A stretch of DNA of 64,000 bases from Myroides sp. WP-1 (GCF_014145635.1 NZ_JACHTC010000001.1:248001-312000), one strand, 5' to 3'. Positions 10,005 to 19,738 are shown, counted from the stretch's first letter. The notes: generated from the sequence alone by a model not told the origin. A program made the numbers and translations.

Positions 10005-10265
10005 ATGCGAAAAAAAATCACAATAGATGATCTCAATCAAATAGCACTAGAAGCGTCTCAAAAAAAATATAGTTCAATCTTAACTAAATTAGAAAAGAAT
10101 GCTCATAAGGGAAGGAATAGCATTAACATAGCAGAGCTTTCTGACGTTTTAATAAAAAAATTGAGAATGGATGGTTATACGGTAATCCCGCATTTTAAAA
10201 TAAAATCTAACTTCTTGTTTCAAAGAAAAATTGTAAAACACTATCAAATACGCTTTAAAAAATAA
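10005..10265 (+). CDS. Small hypothetical protein
   Basis: The 86-residue basic protein is not recognised. The ATG at 10005 is preferred; an upstream in-frame extension to 9945 would add a hydrophobic leader read from AT-rich promoter-like sequence. It is rich in Lys and Ile, has no signal peptide or cysteine, and looks helical in its first half (about 5-65). Possible DNA or RNA binding is only a guess from charge. It stands alone between a strong terminator and an AraC regulator. Confidence 0.5.
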   Translation: MRKKITIDDLNQIALEASQKKYSSILTKLEKNAHKGRNSINIAELSDVLIKKLRMDGYTVIPHFKIKSNFLFQRKIVKHYQIRFKK

Positions 10266-10383
10266 GTTTTGACAGGAGTTTTTCTTTTTTAGCTCAAAGG
10301 TGTAAACTAGTTTATCTCTTTGTTGAACGGACTTTAATGAATTACTTTTATTTCTTATCTTGTAAGCACTTTATGCCTGTGTT

Positions 10384-11235
10384 ATGTCTCAAGATAGTAT
10401 TATAAAGACCTATCGTTTTAATCCGGCCGTAGTTGAAATAGAACTTAAAGATTTGAGTTTTATTCAACAACTACCTCATCTTTTAGGTAGGCCACATCGG
10501 GTTGCATTTTATCAACTTCTATGGATTAAAGAGGGAGTCTTTGTTTGTCAAATTGATTTTGAAAAAGTGCATTTAAAACCAGGTGAAATGCTGGTCATAA
10601 CGCCTGGACAAGTTTGTGCATTTGATATAGTCAACGATTATAAAGGTTCTTTAGTTTTATTTACTACTTCCTTTTTTTCAAGAACAGAAGAAGATACTCA
10701 TTTTTTGTATACCGCAGAAATTCTAAACCCTGCTGTATTAGTAAAAAAAATAGCACTTTGTCCTGAACTATTGACGAATTTAATTACGCTATTAGAAAAC
10801 GAATTAAACAGAAAGAAAGAAAAACTCCATTCGGCTATTGCTCAAAATTATTTGCGCATCCTTTTACTTGAAGCAGAAAGAGGAGTCAATACTGTAGATT
10901 TGAAGGTGAATACAACCTTAGTTAGGGATTTTTATCACGCGGTCGAGATTCGTTTCAAGCACAATAGAAATAGTAACTTTTACAGTAATTTACTTGGTGT
11001 TTCGGAGAAAGTATTGACTAAAATATGCAAAGATTTTATTGGAAAAACGCCTAAACTATATATTGATGAACGAATTATATTAGAAGCCAAGCGGTTGTTG
11101 AGTTATAGCGATCAAACGATTAAGATGATAAGTTTTGAATTAGGTTTTGAAGAGCCTACAAATTTTATTAAGTATTTTCGCAAGCATACAAAAGAAACTC
11201 CAAAGAATTTTCGCGAAGCACAAAAAAGAATATGA
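10384..11235 (+). CDS. AraC family transcriptional regulator
   Basis: The 283-residue protein has an N-terminal cupin-like sensing half (about 25-120) and a C-terminal double helix-turn-helix (about 190-280) ending in the usual pattern for this family: phenylalanine-glycine-free second helix, then TNFIKYFRKHTKETPKNFR. The effector is unknown. It is followed 94 bases later, on the same strand, by a Rossmann-fold oxidoreductase with its own promoter, a probable target. Confidence 0.85.
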   Translation: MSQDSIIKTYRFNPAVVEIELKDLSFIQQLPHLLGRPHRVAFYQLLWIKEGVFVCQIDFEKVHLKPGEMLVITPGQVCAFDIVNDYKGSLVLFTTSFFSRTEEDTHFLYTAEILNPAVLVKKIALCPELLTNLITLLENELNRKKEKLHSAIAQNYLRILLLEAERGVNTVDLKVNTTLVRDFYHAVEIRFKHNRNSNFYSNLLGVSEKVLTKICKDFIGKTPKLYIDERIILEAKRLLSYSDQTIKMISFELGFEEPTNFIKYFRKHTKETPKNFREAQKRI

Positions 11236-11274
11236 AGGAGGTAATTTACCCTATTTTGGACTAAATGTATTCCT

Positions 11275-11302
11275 TTGTTTTCTGCAATAGAAACTACTTT
11301 TG
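11275..11302 (+). promoter_or_regulatory. Bacteroidota-type promoter for the Rossmann oxidoreductase gene
   Basis: TTG at 11275-11277 and TACTTTTG at 11295-11302 are separated by 17 bases, matching the TTG/TAnnTTTG consensus. The start codon follows 27 bases later. Confidence 0.6.
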
Positions 11303-11329
11303 TTTTAGATAAATTAAAAATCAAAAAAT

Positions 11330-11980
11330 ATGAAACATATAGTATTAATAGGTGCTAGTGGATTTGTGGGTACAGCGCTACTTGCAGAAGCTTTAAATCG
11401 CAATATACAGGTAACAGCTGTGGTTCGCAATCCGGATAAAATTCAAACAAAACATGCAAATCTTACTGTAGTAAAAGCAGATGTATCTAATCTAGAAGAG
11501 CTTGCTGCGATTAGCAAAGGTAAAGATGCTGTGATCAGTGCATATAATCCAGGTTGGTCACGAACTGACACATATGAAGAAACATTAAAAGTATATCCTC
11601 TAATTTTAGAAGCAGTAAAGAAAGCGGGGGTAAAACGTTTATTAATCGTTGGAGGAGCGGGAACTCTTTTTGTTCAACCAGGACTTCGCGTTGTAGATTC
11701 AGGAGCAATTCCACAAGAAATTATGGGAGGGGTGAAGTCTTTAGGAGAGTTTTACCTGAATACCTTGATTCAAGAAAAAGAAATTGACTGGGTATTCTTT
11801 TCACCTGCAGCTCACCTTGAACCAGGAACTAGAACAGGAATATACCGCTTAGGTAAAGATGATTTACTTACAGATGACCAAGGTGAAAGCAAAATATCTG
11901 TTGAAGACTACGCTAAAGCAATGCTTGATGAATTAGAGTCCCCACAACATCATCAAGAGCGATTTACCATTGCGTATTAA
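11330..11980 (+). CDS. NAD(P)-binding Rossmann oxidoreductase (SDR/NmrA-like)
   Basis: The 216-residue protein has the nucleotide-binding glycines G8-x-x-G11-x-x-G14 after the first beta-strand, and an acidic or basic second strand end (VVRNPDK) that favours NADP. This is the atypical SDR group that contains YwnB and NmrA-like proteins. A canonical YxxxK is not evident, so catalysis is uncertain. The neighbouring AraC gene suggests stress- or substrate-induced expression. Confidence 0.8.
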   Translation: MKHIVLIGASGFVGTALLAEALNRNIQVTAVVRNPDKIQTKHANLTVVKADVSNLEELAAISKGKDAVISAYNPGWSRTDTYEETLKVYPLILEAVKKAGVKRLLIVGGAGTLFVQPGLRVVDSGAIPQEIMGGVKSLGEFYLNTLIQEKEIDWVFFSPAAHLEPGTRTGIYRLGKDDLLTDDQGESKISVEDYAKAMLDELESPQHHQERFTIAY

Positions 11981-12135
11981 TACAACAAAAGAAGACTTGC
12001 TTTTTTAACTGCCAAAGTTGGTTGATTTAAAAGCAGTCGTTGTGTTTCTAATGTGAGTGTTAGCATTTTACTTTTTTACCTAAAAACAAACATTTTATCG
12101 CCATCTTTTATGCAAAAAAAGGAGCGATAAAATTG

Positions 12136-12143
12136 TATCTTCG
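12136..12143 (+). promoter_or_regulatory. Candidate -7 element with flanking inverted repeat
   Basis: TATCTTCG is one base off the TAnnTTTG consensus. Directly upstream, ATTTTATCGC (12092-12101) and GCGATAAAAT (12124-12133) form a ten-base inverted repeat that would cover the -33 region, as an operator would. Confidence 0.4.
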
Positions 12144-12241
12144 TTTTTTATTTCATCCAATCCTAGATTTTAAGTACTTGAATAATTTAGCACGATTCAT
12201 TACTAGTAAATAGAATTAAATCTGGATTAGAATTACTATAA

Positions 12242-12751
12242 ATGATGACATATACATGTGAACAATGTGGACAGGAACATGAAGATTGGCCTGCCTTAGT
12301 TTTTAAAGCCCCGGATCCGTATTTAGCCTTATCAGAAGAGGATAGAGAGAAAGCCGAATTGACCAAAGAAATCTGTTGTATAGAAGAGGAGGATGGAACT
12401 AATCAATGGTATATTCGTGGCGTATTAACGCAATATGTTTACGATGCCTGCCAATATCTTGATTATGGCGTATGGGTAAGTTTAAGTGAGGCAAGTATCA
12501 AAGATTACTATGAGCATTATGAAGACAAAACATATAAAACCACTTATTTTGGCTGGCTTGTAACGAATCTTCCCAATTATCCAGCAAATACAACCTTTGG
12601 TCTGCCAACAAATGTAGAAGTTGATAACAGCAAAGGAATTCCGACAATTCTTCCACACAAAAAAGGAGATTCCATTTTTATTGAAGAGTTTTACGACGGT
12701 ATTTCTACAGCAGAAGCATTGCTGAGAATAGAGGCGATCATCAATAAATAA
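12242..12751 (+). CDS. DUF2199 family protein
   Basis: The 169-residue cytoplasmic protein begins with a CxxC knuckle (C6, C9) and has a CC pair at 45-46 and an internal GVWVSLSE stretch. This is the pattern of the DUF2199 family, of unknown function and probably metal binding. Two ATG codons stand in tandem at 12242 and 12245, so the exact start is open by one residue. It is a single-gene unit closed by a bidirectional terminator. Confidence 0.8.
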   Translation: MMTYTCEQCGQEHEDWPALVFKAPDPYLALSEEDREKAELTKEICCIEEEDGTNQWYIRGVLTQYVYDACQYLDYGVWVSLSEASIKDYYEHYEDKTYKTTYFGWLVTNLPNYPANTTFGLPTNVEVDNSKGIPTILPHKKGDSIFIEEFYDGISTAEALLRIEAIINK

Positions 12752-12772
12752 TGATGTTTTTAAAATAGAAAA

Positions 12773-12798
12773 AAGAGGCTTATCAGCCTCTTTTTTTA
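12773..12798. terminator. Bidirectional terminator between convergent genes
   Basis: The stem AAGAGGCT/AGCCTCTT with a four-base TATC loop is flanked by A on the left and T on the right, so it serves both the DUF2199 gene and the opposing lipoprotein gene. Confidence 0.85.
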
Positions 12799-12813
12799 TT
12801 AGTTCGCATGATA

Positions 12814-13638
12814 CTAGTTTTCTTTTAATTCGACTCTAAAGTCTTGTGGTGTAGAATAGGCTTGTAAAACATAATCTTGTCCTGCATACGTAAAACTCAC
12901 TTTGCTAGGCATTGGTGTAGTTCCATTTCCAATAACTATTTCATACGCATGTTGTGGATTGGATGGATTAATAGGAGTAGGCGTATGGATATATACTGGA
13001 TCATTAGCAGGTCCGTGATTTCCAACATATCTCCAATCACCAAAGGTTGAAGGTGGAGTAGGTTTAGTAGGATGTAAAAAATTAAATTTTAAAAGACCAC
13101 TTGTTACAATATTCCCCCCATCATAAATATCATATGCAATAAAAAACACTTTTCCATATTCATATAAAAAGGCTCTCTCAACAGGCGTAGCCGTTTTTAT
13201 ATCAATAAAGTATTGACTTAAATTAGGCGATCCAGATGTCAGGATAGGTGAATTGGCTGTATGAGATAAATTACTTTGAGGAGGTACAACAGTTGCATTT
13301 GTACTTGGGATAAATCTGATATACGGTTGACTAATATTGGGAAAAATGTTTGGTAAATTGTTCATATCCCATCCATTGTAGAATCCAAAAGAATTGAGAT
13401 GAGCAATACCGCGAGCAGGACCAACAAAAGAGCCGAATTTCAACAAAAGATTGGTCCTATTGGCAAATCGATAAGGTCCAGTTGCACAACATGTTCCTCT
13501 AATCGGTGATTCATAAGTGATTCCTGTACTAGAATCGATAGTCGTGATTTCTTTATTTGCTTCTTGCTCTTTGTCCATACTATCAGTTGAACATGAATAC
13601 AGCATTACTCCTAGAAGTACTAAAAAAACTCTTTTCAT
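12814..13638 (-). CDS. Hypothetical lipoprotein
   Basis: The 274-residue protein has a type II signal peptide with lipobox LYSC (Cys16), so it is predicted to be membrane-anchored and exported. The mature part has a CC pair near 50, is rich in Pro, Asn and Thr, and ends with a beta-rich segment. I do not recognise the domain. It is a single gene facing the DUF2199 gene. Confidence 0.65.
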   Translation of the reverse strand: MKRVFLVLLGVMLYSCSTDSMDKEQEANKEITTIDSSTGITYESPIRGTCCATGPYRFANRTNLLLKFGSFVGPARGIAHLNSFGFYNGWDMNNLPNIFPNISQPYIRFIPSTNATVVPPQSNLSHTANSPILTSGSPNLSQYFIDIKTATPVERAFLYEYGKVFFIAYDIYDGGNIVTSGLLKFNFLHPTKPTPPSTFGDWRYVGNHGPANDPVYIHTPTPINPSNPQHAYEIVIGNGTTPMPSKVSFTYAGQDYVLQAYSTPQDFRVELKEN

Positions 13639-13850
13639 ATGGTTTGTTATTAAAATTAATTAACTTAAAATTAAAACAAAAACTCTTACGATTAACATAA
13701 AATTAATAAAAATATAAAAATTATTTACCCTATATTCCTATTGGATTATAAATCAATTCGTCAAATATGGTTTACTTAATTTTGGAGTGGTTTTCTGTTT
13801 AAATAAAAAGAATCATACTGAGGAAATCAAATAGCTGAAATCAAATAAAA

Positions 13851-13884
13851 AACAAAGGAGGATCTTTTTAGATCCTCCTTTGTT
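13851..13884 (-). terminator. Terminator of the efflux operon
   Basis: A fourteen-base stem AACAAAGGAGGATC/GATCCTCCTTTGTT with a six-base loop lies just after the stop codon of the MFS gene. On the minus strand it is followed by T-rich sequence. Confidence 0.85.
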
Positions 13885-13887
13885 TTA

Positions 13888-15462
13888 TTAATGTCCTGCG
13901 CCAGCGATAATTTTACCTGCTCCTTTTTTGATAAGGATGAGGATAAAGGGAATACAAATCAAGAATAGTACACCTAAGAACATAAAGACATCCATATAGG
14001 TTAGTACAGTTGCTTGTTTGGTAACCCCAAGATCTAACAGGGTATAGGCTTTCTGCAGTGCTTCATCTGTTGTAAAACCTTTGGCTATAAAACTTTGCTG
14101 TAGGGTAGCTACGCGATTTTGCACTTCTAAGGATGCCGAATCTAAGTGACTAACTAATGCCAAGCGGTGGTTAACCGTCCAACGAGAGATAAAAGTTGTA
14201 ATTAAGGCAATACCAAAAGATCCACCTAATTGACGCATCATCCCCGTGAAGGCAGCTCCTTCGCCAATTTGTTTATTTCTCAAGTTAGAGAGCGAAAGCG
14301 TTGTGATAGGTACAAAGAGCAATCCTAAACCAACACCACGTACAACTAAAGGCCAAAAGAAATGTTCACTTCCTGTGTCAGGAGTAAGAATATTATGTGC
14401 CCAGAAACTGTATACAAAGAAGACTAAAAACCCAGCAGCCACTAAGTATTTTGGAGGTACACCTCGTTGTAACATCCTCGCAATAAAAGGCATCATCAAG
14501 GCCGTCATTAAAGAACTTGGCACCAGTAGCATTCCTGCATCAGTTGCTGTCCAACCTAAGATTGATTGAGTATAAATCGGAATAATAAAAGTCGATCCAT
14601 ATAATCCAAACCCTAAGATAAATGATAATACTGTACCAATAGCTAAGTTAGAATCTTTGAGCACCCGTAAATTAACAATGGGTTTCTCGCAAGTTAATTC
14701 TCTCCAAATAAAGAAGAAAAAGCCCAAAACAGAGGTAACAGATAAGGTTAAAATAGTCGCATTTTCAAACCAATCATCTTGTTGTCCGTGTTCTAGTACA
14801 TATTGCAAAGATCCTACAGCAATCGCCAACAAGATAATACCGAGAAAATCCACTTCATTCAACCTGCTTTTTTCTGCATACCTTGGACTTTTAACATAGA
14901 GTAGAGTAAGTACAGTTGCTATAATACCTATAGGTACATTAATATAGAAAATAAAAGGCCAGGAATAATTATCTATAATATATCCTCCTAATGGTGGACC
15001 TAAGGTAGGACCAACAATAACTCCCATACCGTAAATTGCCTGCGCAATACCTCTTTTTTCAACGGGATAACTTTCAGTTATAATAGTTTGTGAGGTAACC
15101 AATAAAGCACCACCACCTAGACCTTGTATAAATCGAAAGAGTATAATTTCCCATAAAGTAGTAGAATATCCACACAAAAAAGAGGCAACGGTAAAGATGA
15201 TTATAGAAGCTGCAAAATAGTTGCGTCTTCCAAATTGCTGTGAGAGCCAACTCGTCATTGGCACTACAATTACATTGGCAATGGCGTAGGCGGTAACCAC
15301 CCATGCAATATCGGTTAATGAAACCCCAATACTCCCTTTCATGTCATTCATAGCTACATTGACAATCGTGGTATCCACGATTTCAAGTAGCGCACAAAGA
15401 ATGGCTGTAACTGTAATGATGATGCGACGATAGCCGTGTTCTACTAAGCTTTCTTCACTCAT
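13888..15462 (-). CDS. EmrB/QacA-type MFS drug efflux transporter (DHA2)
   Basis: The 524-residue protein shows about 14 hydrophobic segments, as in the DHA2 drug:H+ antiporter family. An FGRRNYF loop follows the second or third helix, and the segment GVIVGPTLGPPLGGYI carries the antiporter motif C. By family it exports hydrophobic drugs across the inner membrane together with an HlyD-type adaptor and a TolC-type channel, both encoded just upstream in the same operon (11-base gap to the adaptor gene). It is the last gene of a TetR-controlled unit. Confidence 0.92.
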   Translation of the reverse strand: MSEESLVEHGYRRIIITVTAILCALLEIVDTTIVNVAMNDMKGSIGVSLTDIAWVVTAYAIANVIVVPMTSWLSQQFGRRNYFAASIIIFTVASFLCGYSTTLWEIILFRFIQGLGGGALLVTSQTIITESYPVEKRGIAQAIYGMGVIVGPTLGPPLGGYIIDNYSWPFIFYINVPIGIIATVLTLLYVKSPRYAEKSRLNEVDFLGIILLAIAVGSLQYVLEHGQQDDWFENATILTLSVTSVLGFFFFIWRELTCEKPIVNLRVLKDSNLAIGTVLSFILGFGLYGSTFIIPIYTQSILGWTATDAGMLLVPSSLMTALMMPFIARMLQRGVPPKYLVAAGFLVFFVYSFWAHNILTPDTGSEHFFWPLVVRGVGLGLLFVPITTLSLSNLRNKQIGEGAAFTGMMRQLGGSFGIALITTFISRWTVNHRLALVSHLDSASLEVQNRVATLQQSFIAKGFTTDEALQKAYTLLDLGVTKQATVLTYMDVFMFLGVLFLICIPFILILIKKGAGKIIAGAGH

Positions 15463-15473
15463 AATTGTTTTGT

Positions 15474-16619
15474 TTAGCGTCCGCTTTTAATGTTTACGTC
15501 AATATCTACATTCATTCCCGGTTTAACGTGAACTAACATTTCATCTTGTGGATTAGTAAATGTAATTTTCACAGGAATACGCTGTACTGTCTTAACAAAG
15601 TTACCTGAAGCATTATCCGGCGGAAGTAAAGCAAACTTTGCTCCAGTAGCGGGCGACATTGAGTTTATAATTCCTTCAAACTTGTGTTTTGGGAAAGCAT
15701 CTACTTTGATACTTACTGTTTGTCCTTCGCGCATGTACTGCATTTGTGTCTCTTTAAAGTTGGCTACAACCCAAATATTATTTTTTTGAACTGTATTAAA
15801 AAGACCTTGACCAGGTTGAATTAATTGTCCTGCCTGCAAGTTAATTTTAGAAACCTGACCATCTTCTTTAGCTGTAATTACAGTATACGACAAGTACAAT
15901 TCGGCGTGATCTAAATTGGCTTTCGCTTGCTCTACCATAGCTTTAGCAGCATCAATTTGAGATGTTGAAGCAACCGCTTGAGATTTGCTAATATTCACTT
16001 GTTGCGCAACAGCATTCGCTTGTTTTTCAACAGCTTTCAATTGCTCTTTTAAAACAATAACTTGTTTCTCTGCTGTTTCTTTGGCTGCCAAGGCTTGTTC
16101 ATATTGTTGTTTGGTAATTGATTGTGTTTTAAACAAACGATCATAACGATCATAGTCGTTAGTTGCTCTCCACAATTGCGTTTTAGCCGCTTCAATATTC
16201 GCTTGTGCGGTAGCTACATTGGCTTGTGCAGTTGAAGCACCTGCTTGAGAAGACAATACTGTTGACTGACTCGTTGTTTGTCCTGCTTGTGCTACTTCTA
16301 ATTGACTCAATGCTGCCTGATAATTCGCTTTGGCTTGTTGAACTTGAATTGCATATTCGGTATCATCCAATTGTATTAAAGTATCTCCTCGTTGAACGAC
16401 TTGATTGTCTTGGATATAAATCTTTTTGATATAACCCGGAATTTTTGAAACGATCGGTGTGATTTTTGTTTCTACTTGTGCATCATCGGTTGTTTCATGA
16501 GATAATGCATGGATGTATTTATAAACACCAAATCCACCTCCAAATAGGACAATTGCTCCTAAGGCAAGAATGAATTTTTTGTTTAGTGGTTTTTTATACG
16601 GTTGATTATTTGTTTCCAT
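15474..16619 (-). CDS. HlyD/EmrA family membrane fusion protein
   Basis: The 381-residue periplasmic adaptor has one N-terminal transmembrane helix (about 14-34). A biotinyl-lipoyl-like half motif near 45-95 follows, then a long Ala/Gln-rich coiled-coil hairpin (about 95-235), the second lipoyl half and a beta-barrel (about 250-375). It links the MFS pump to the outer-membrane channel. It starts one base before the end of the channel gene region, indicating tight coupling. Confidence 0.92.
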   Translation of the reverse strand: METNNQPYKKPLNKKFILALGAIVLFGGGFGVYKYIHALSHETTDDAQVETKITPIVSKIPGYIKKIYIQDNQVVQRGDTLIQLDDTEYAIQVQQAKANYQAALSQLEVAQAGQTTSQSTVLSSQAGASTAQANVATAQANIEAAKTQLWRATNDYDRYDRLFKTQSITKQQYEQALAAKETAEKQVIVLKEQLKAVEKQANAVAQQVNISKSQAVASTSQIDAAKAMVEQAKANLDHAELYLSYTVITAKEDGQVSKINLQAGQLIQPGQGLFNTVQKNNIWVVANFKETQMQYMREGQTVSIKVDAFPKHKFEGIINSMSPATGAKFALLPPDNASGNFVKTVQRIPVKITFTNPQDEMLVHVKPGMNVDIDVNIKSGR

Positions 16620-16620
16620 C

Positions 16621-17940
16621 TTAATTTTTTACATCTAAATTGTCTACTAGTTTACCTGTTTTATAAGCGTATTGATACAAGGTCAACATTTCATCTGCCT
16701 GACCAAACATGTGATCAATTTGTGCTTGTAGTTGTTGTACATCGGCTTCTAATAACTGATCCGTATCTGTTAAGCCATTGTCGTATTTGTCTTTTACAAT
16801 GCGGTAATTTTCATTAGCTTGTACCAATGCTTTTGCCAATACAGCATTCTTTTTTAATACAAGTTCATAAGCATTGTACGCTTCTTCAATTTCAACTTTA
16901 GCACCATCTGCAACAAGTTGTGCTTGATAATCTAATTCAAGTTTATTAGCTTTTGCTTTATTAACTTCTGTCTTGTTTTTAAACAACTGCGTTAAATCAT
17001 ATTTTAGTCCAACACCAACACTGGTTGCATTAGTGATAGTTACAACCTTATCTAACTGTATGGCTGAGTAACCTGCAGTTAAACCAATAGAAGGGTAATA
17101 ATTTCCCCTTGCAATTTGAATAGCTGTTGTTGCAATATCTTCCATTTGCTGGCTGCGTTGAACATCTTTTCTTCCCATATAATCACCATCTTTGGTAGGA
17201 AAGATTTCCACTGCTTGTGCTTTCTGTACGACAGGAATTTCACCTTGAGGCAAATCCAAGAGTGTGCGTATACGAGAAATAAGATTTTGCAAGGTGTTTT
17301 TTGTTTCTTCTAAGGATAACTCTACATTAGCTTCTTGAAGTTGAGTGCGCAAGAAGTCATTGCGAGCAATTAAACCATTGTCTAAAAAATGTTGAAAATC
17401 TTCCGTACGTTGATGGGCGCGTTTTAGATTTTCCGTCAATAAAACAATAGATTCTTGTGTTTTGTACAACGCGAAGTAGAGGTTAATTGTCTGATAGACT
17501 ACATTTTCGGTTGTTGAGGCTTCGGTGAGTTGTGCAAGTGCATAGTACTGCTTACTTTGCTTCACCGCGTTGGTAATTTTAAACCCACTAAAAAGCGGGA
17601 GATTTGCTTTCGCTTGAGCAATCATCATATGCTCGGGTTTTACTTCAGGCATCTGTTTCCCTTCTTCAGAAGGCAAGGCGACTTTTAGATTAATATCTGT
17701 GCCATCAAAAAGTCGATTGTATGAGCCTGATACTTCTAATTCGGGATAGCGCATGTTTTGTGCACTGTGAATTTGAAGTTTAGCAGCCTCCGTACTTGCT
17801 TTTACCTTTTTTATCTCTTTGCCATTTTGTAAGCTTAGTGCAATTGCCTGATCCAAGGTGAGTGGCGTTGGAGTAGGAGCCTGAGCAAATACTTGACAAA
17901 CAAATAAGGAAGCAAGTAAGGCGTAATTACTTCTGTTCAT
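16621..17940 (-). CDS. TolC family outer-membrane efflux protein
   Basis: The 439-residue protein has a signal peptide (about 1-20, ending VFAQ) and two repeats of the OEP fold with long helices that form the periplasmic tunnel. It provides the outer-membrane exit for the EmrAB-type pump. Its start overlaps the 3' end of the tetR gene by 14 bases, so the four genes form one operon. Confidence 0.92.
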   Translation of the reverse strand: MNRSNYALLASLFVCQVFAQAPTPTPLTLDQAIALSLQNGKEIKKVKASTEAAKLQIHSAQNMRYPELEVSGSYNRLFDGTDINLKVALPSEEGKQMPEVKPEHMMIAQAKANLPLFSGFKITNAVKQSKQYYALAQLTEASTTENVVYQTINLYFALYKTQESIVLLTENLKRAHQRTEDFQHFLDNGLIARNDFLRTQLQEANVELSLEETKNTLQNLISRIRTLLDLPQGEIPVVQKAQAVEIFPTKDGDYMGRKDVQRSQQMEDIATTAIQIARGNYYPSIGLTAGYSAIQLDKVVTITNATSVGVGLKYDLTQLFKNKTEVNKAKANKLELDYQAQLVADGAKVEIEEAYNAYELVLKKNAVLAKALVQANENYRIVKDKYDNGLTDTDQLLEADVQQLQAQIDHMFGQADEMLTLYQYAYKTGKLVDNLDVKN

Positions 17941-18559
17941 TGTAGATTAGTATTGATTTAAAGGATTGAATTAAATAAGGATATATATGTTGTTTGATGT
18001 ACAAACTATATGCTTCGTGATCAGGTAAATTCCAATAATCGGACAACATTTGTTCATGGTGAATTAAATAGCTAATAATTCCCATTGCAAATACGACAAA
18101 AACAATAGCATCAGGTTTCGCCAAGAACAATCTTGTGGCATAACCTTCTTCTATAAATTGGTTGATATTCTGAAGAATTTCTCGTTTAAGTAGGGTGATT
18201 CCTTCCGATATGGCGGGTTGATTTTCTTTTCGTGTCAATTGATTCATTAACAAAATATGGAAGTCCGAGTTCTGGAGTTGAACAGCCATCATGTGCTCTA
18301 CAAAAGCCAATAACTTTTCCATGGGATTGAGTTCTACATTCCCCGTTAAATCGACTAATTTCTCACGCGTTCGCGTTAATCGGATTTCAAAAAGAGCACC
18401 CACCATGGCACTTTTTGATCCAAAGTAATAATTAACCATGGCTACATTAATCCCCGCTGCTTTGGAAATATCGCGTATACTCGTACCATCAATTCCCTTT
18501 TGAGAAAATAGTTCTTCTGCTATAAGTAAAATCTCCTTTTGCTTGTCATTCAATGCCAT
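17927..18559 (-). CDS. TetR/AcrR family transcriptional repressor
   Basis: The 210-residue protein has an N-terminal TetR helix-turn-helix (about 8-55, with the typical GTSIRDISKAAG and VNYYFGSKSAM stretches) and a divergent C-terminal ligand-binding half. It is the first gene of the efflux operon and very likely represses it. A 20-base palindrome 25-44 bases upstream of its start is the likely operator. The inducer is probably a substrate of the pump. Confidence 0.9.
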   Translation of the reverse strand: MALNDKQKEILLIAEELFSQKGIDGTSIRDISKAAGINVAMVNYYFGSKSAMVGALFEIRLTRTREKLVDLTGNVELNPMEKLLAFVEHMMAVQLQNSDFHILLMNQLTRKENQPAISEGITLLKREILQNINQFIEEGYATRLFLAKPDAIVFVVFAMGIISYLIHHEQMLSDYWNLPDHEAYSLYIKQHIYPYLIQSFKSILIYNEQK

Positions 18560-18583
18560 GATACATATTTAAATAGAGCACAA

Positions 18584-18603
18584 AATTAAACAAACGTTTA
18601 ATT
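18584..18603 (-). promoter_or_regulatory. Palindromic operator of the TetR efflux operon
   Basis: AATTAAAC-aaac-GTTTAATT is a perfect eight-base inverted repeat with a four-base centre. It lies 25 bases upstream of the tetR start codon, where a repressor would block the operon promoter. Confidence 0.65.
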
Positions 18604-19070
18604 GAATTTTATATTTTATTCATTTTTTTTCATATAAAATGATTTAAATTCATTGAAATCTATACTTAGGTGAATTTAATGTAATTGTAAGTTTTTGATT
18701 TACTGTAAATTAGAAGTTTTAGGTATATTCTAAAAATATAGCACTAGTAGTAAAGCTCAAAAGGATTCTGCAATTCAAACGACTATACGTGTGAATTTAT
18801 ACGTTGAATAAAAAGTTATAATGTAGATAAAGGGTGAATTGAGAATAAGAAAGGAAGATTATTATTCTACCCTAAACGGTATAGCGCTATCCTAGAAGCA
18901 ATTTATGATCTTACAAGTTTTGAGCATAGTTAGAAGAAGTTATGGCGAATACCTTGAAATATTAGAGAAGAGAAGGAATAATAATTTGAAGAATAGTTGG
19001 TTTTTGCTTAGCTACTCCAATAAATAAGAGTACAGAATGGCTAGATTTTGATAATTATTGTTTTATAATA
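18604..19070. other. Intergenic region without a supported gene
   Basis: This AT-rich stretch between two minus-strand genes holds no credible open gene. A short protein-like + strand frame (18838-18933, about 31 codons, no start codon) could be a gene remnant, but it is too short to assign. Confidence 0.4.
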
Positions 19071-19073
19071 AAA

Positions 19074-19098
19074 AAGCACCCTTAATTAAAGGGTGCTT
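19074..19098 (-). terminator. Terminator of the secreted hypothetical gene
   Basis: The ten-base stem AAGCACCCTT/AAGGGTGCTT with a five-base loop is followed on the minus strand by a run of T. It lies just after the stop codon at 19113. Confidence 0.85.
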
Positions 19099-19112
19099 CT
19101 GGAATATTAAAC

Positions 19113-19508
19113 TTAAAATCTATCTACAATAAGGTCAGGATCCTTTATTAAATCTTTGTCAAGAGGAGTAGTAAATATTGAACTTCTTGTAATGCTTATC
19201 ACATAGAAATAGTCTGTATATCTATCTGTAATTCTTCCATATTGGCAGATCTGGTCTCTTAATCTGTCGTGTACAAAATCTGTAACTCTTGGTTTGGTAG
19301 GCAAGTTTACAGGCACTGATACCATTACTTCATACTTTACATAGCGAAAATCATTAGGATTGGTAATCTCATTTCCATTAGAGTCACAAGTGTAGTACGT
19401 AAACATTTTCCATTGATATAATTGCTCAGGAGGCATAGGGTAGAACTCTGTCTGAGCAAAAGCTCCCATAGAGCAGAACAGCACAAGGAATAAAAATAAT
19501 TTTTTCAT
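19113..19508 (-). CDS. Secreted hypothetical protein
   Basis: The 131-residue protein has a clear signal peptide (about 1-18, ending AFAQ). The mature part is beta-rich with two cysteines (in YYTCDS and QICQYG) and an RDQIC stretch. I do not recognise the family. It has its own terminator and appears to be a single-gene unit. Confidence 0.65.
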   Translation of the reverse strand: MKKLFLFLVLFCSMGAFAQTEFYPMPPEQLYQWKMFTYYTCDSNGNEITNPNDFRYVKYEVMVSVPVNLPTKPRVTDFVHDRLRDQICQYGRITDRYTDYFYVISITRSSIFTTPLDKDLIKDPDLIVDRF

Positions 19509-19738
19509 AATATTTAATATTTATTGTTGGTTTGTTAAACTTAATTAATAAAAAATTACAAAAAAAACAAACAAAATTATATTTAACAAAGCACATAGTT
19601 TTGCTCCTTTTATTCTTAAAATAAACTTAATTTATTTCCCCATCCAAAGAAAAAAACTAAAATTCAATTAATGAAAAAAATTAGATAAAATCTGTTATTT
19701 TTACATACAATACACGTCTAATAGGAAAAAGAAAAAAT

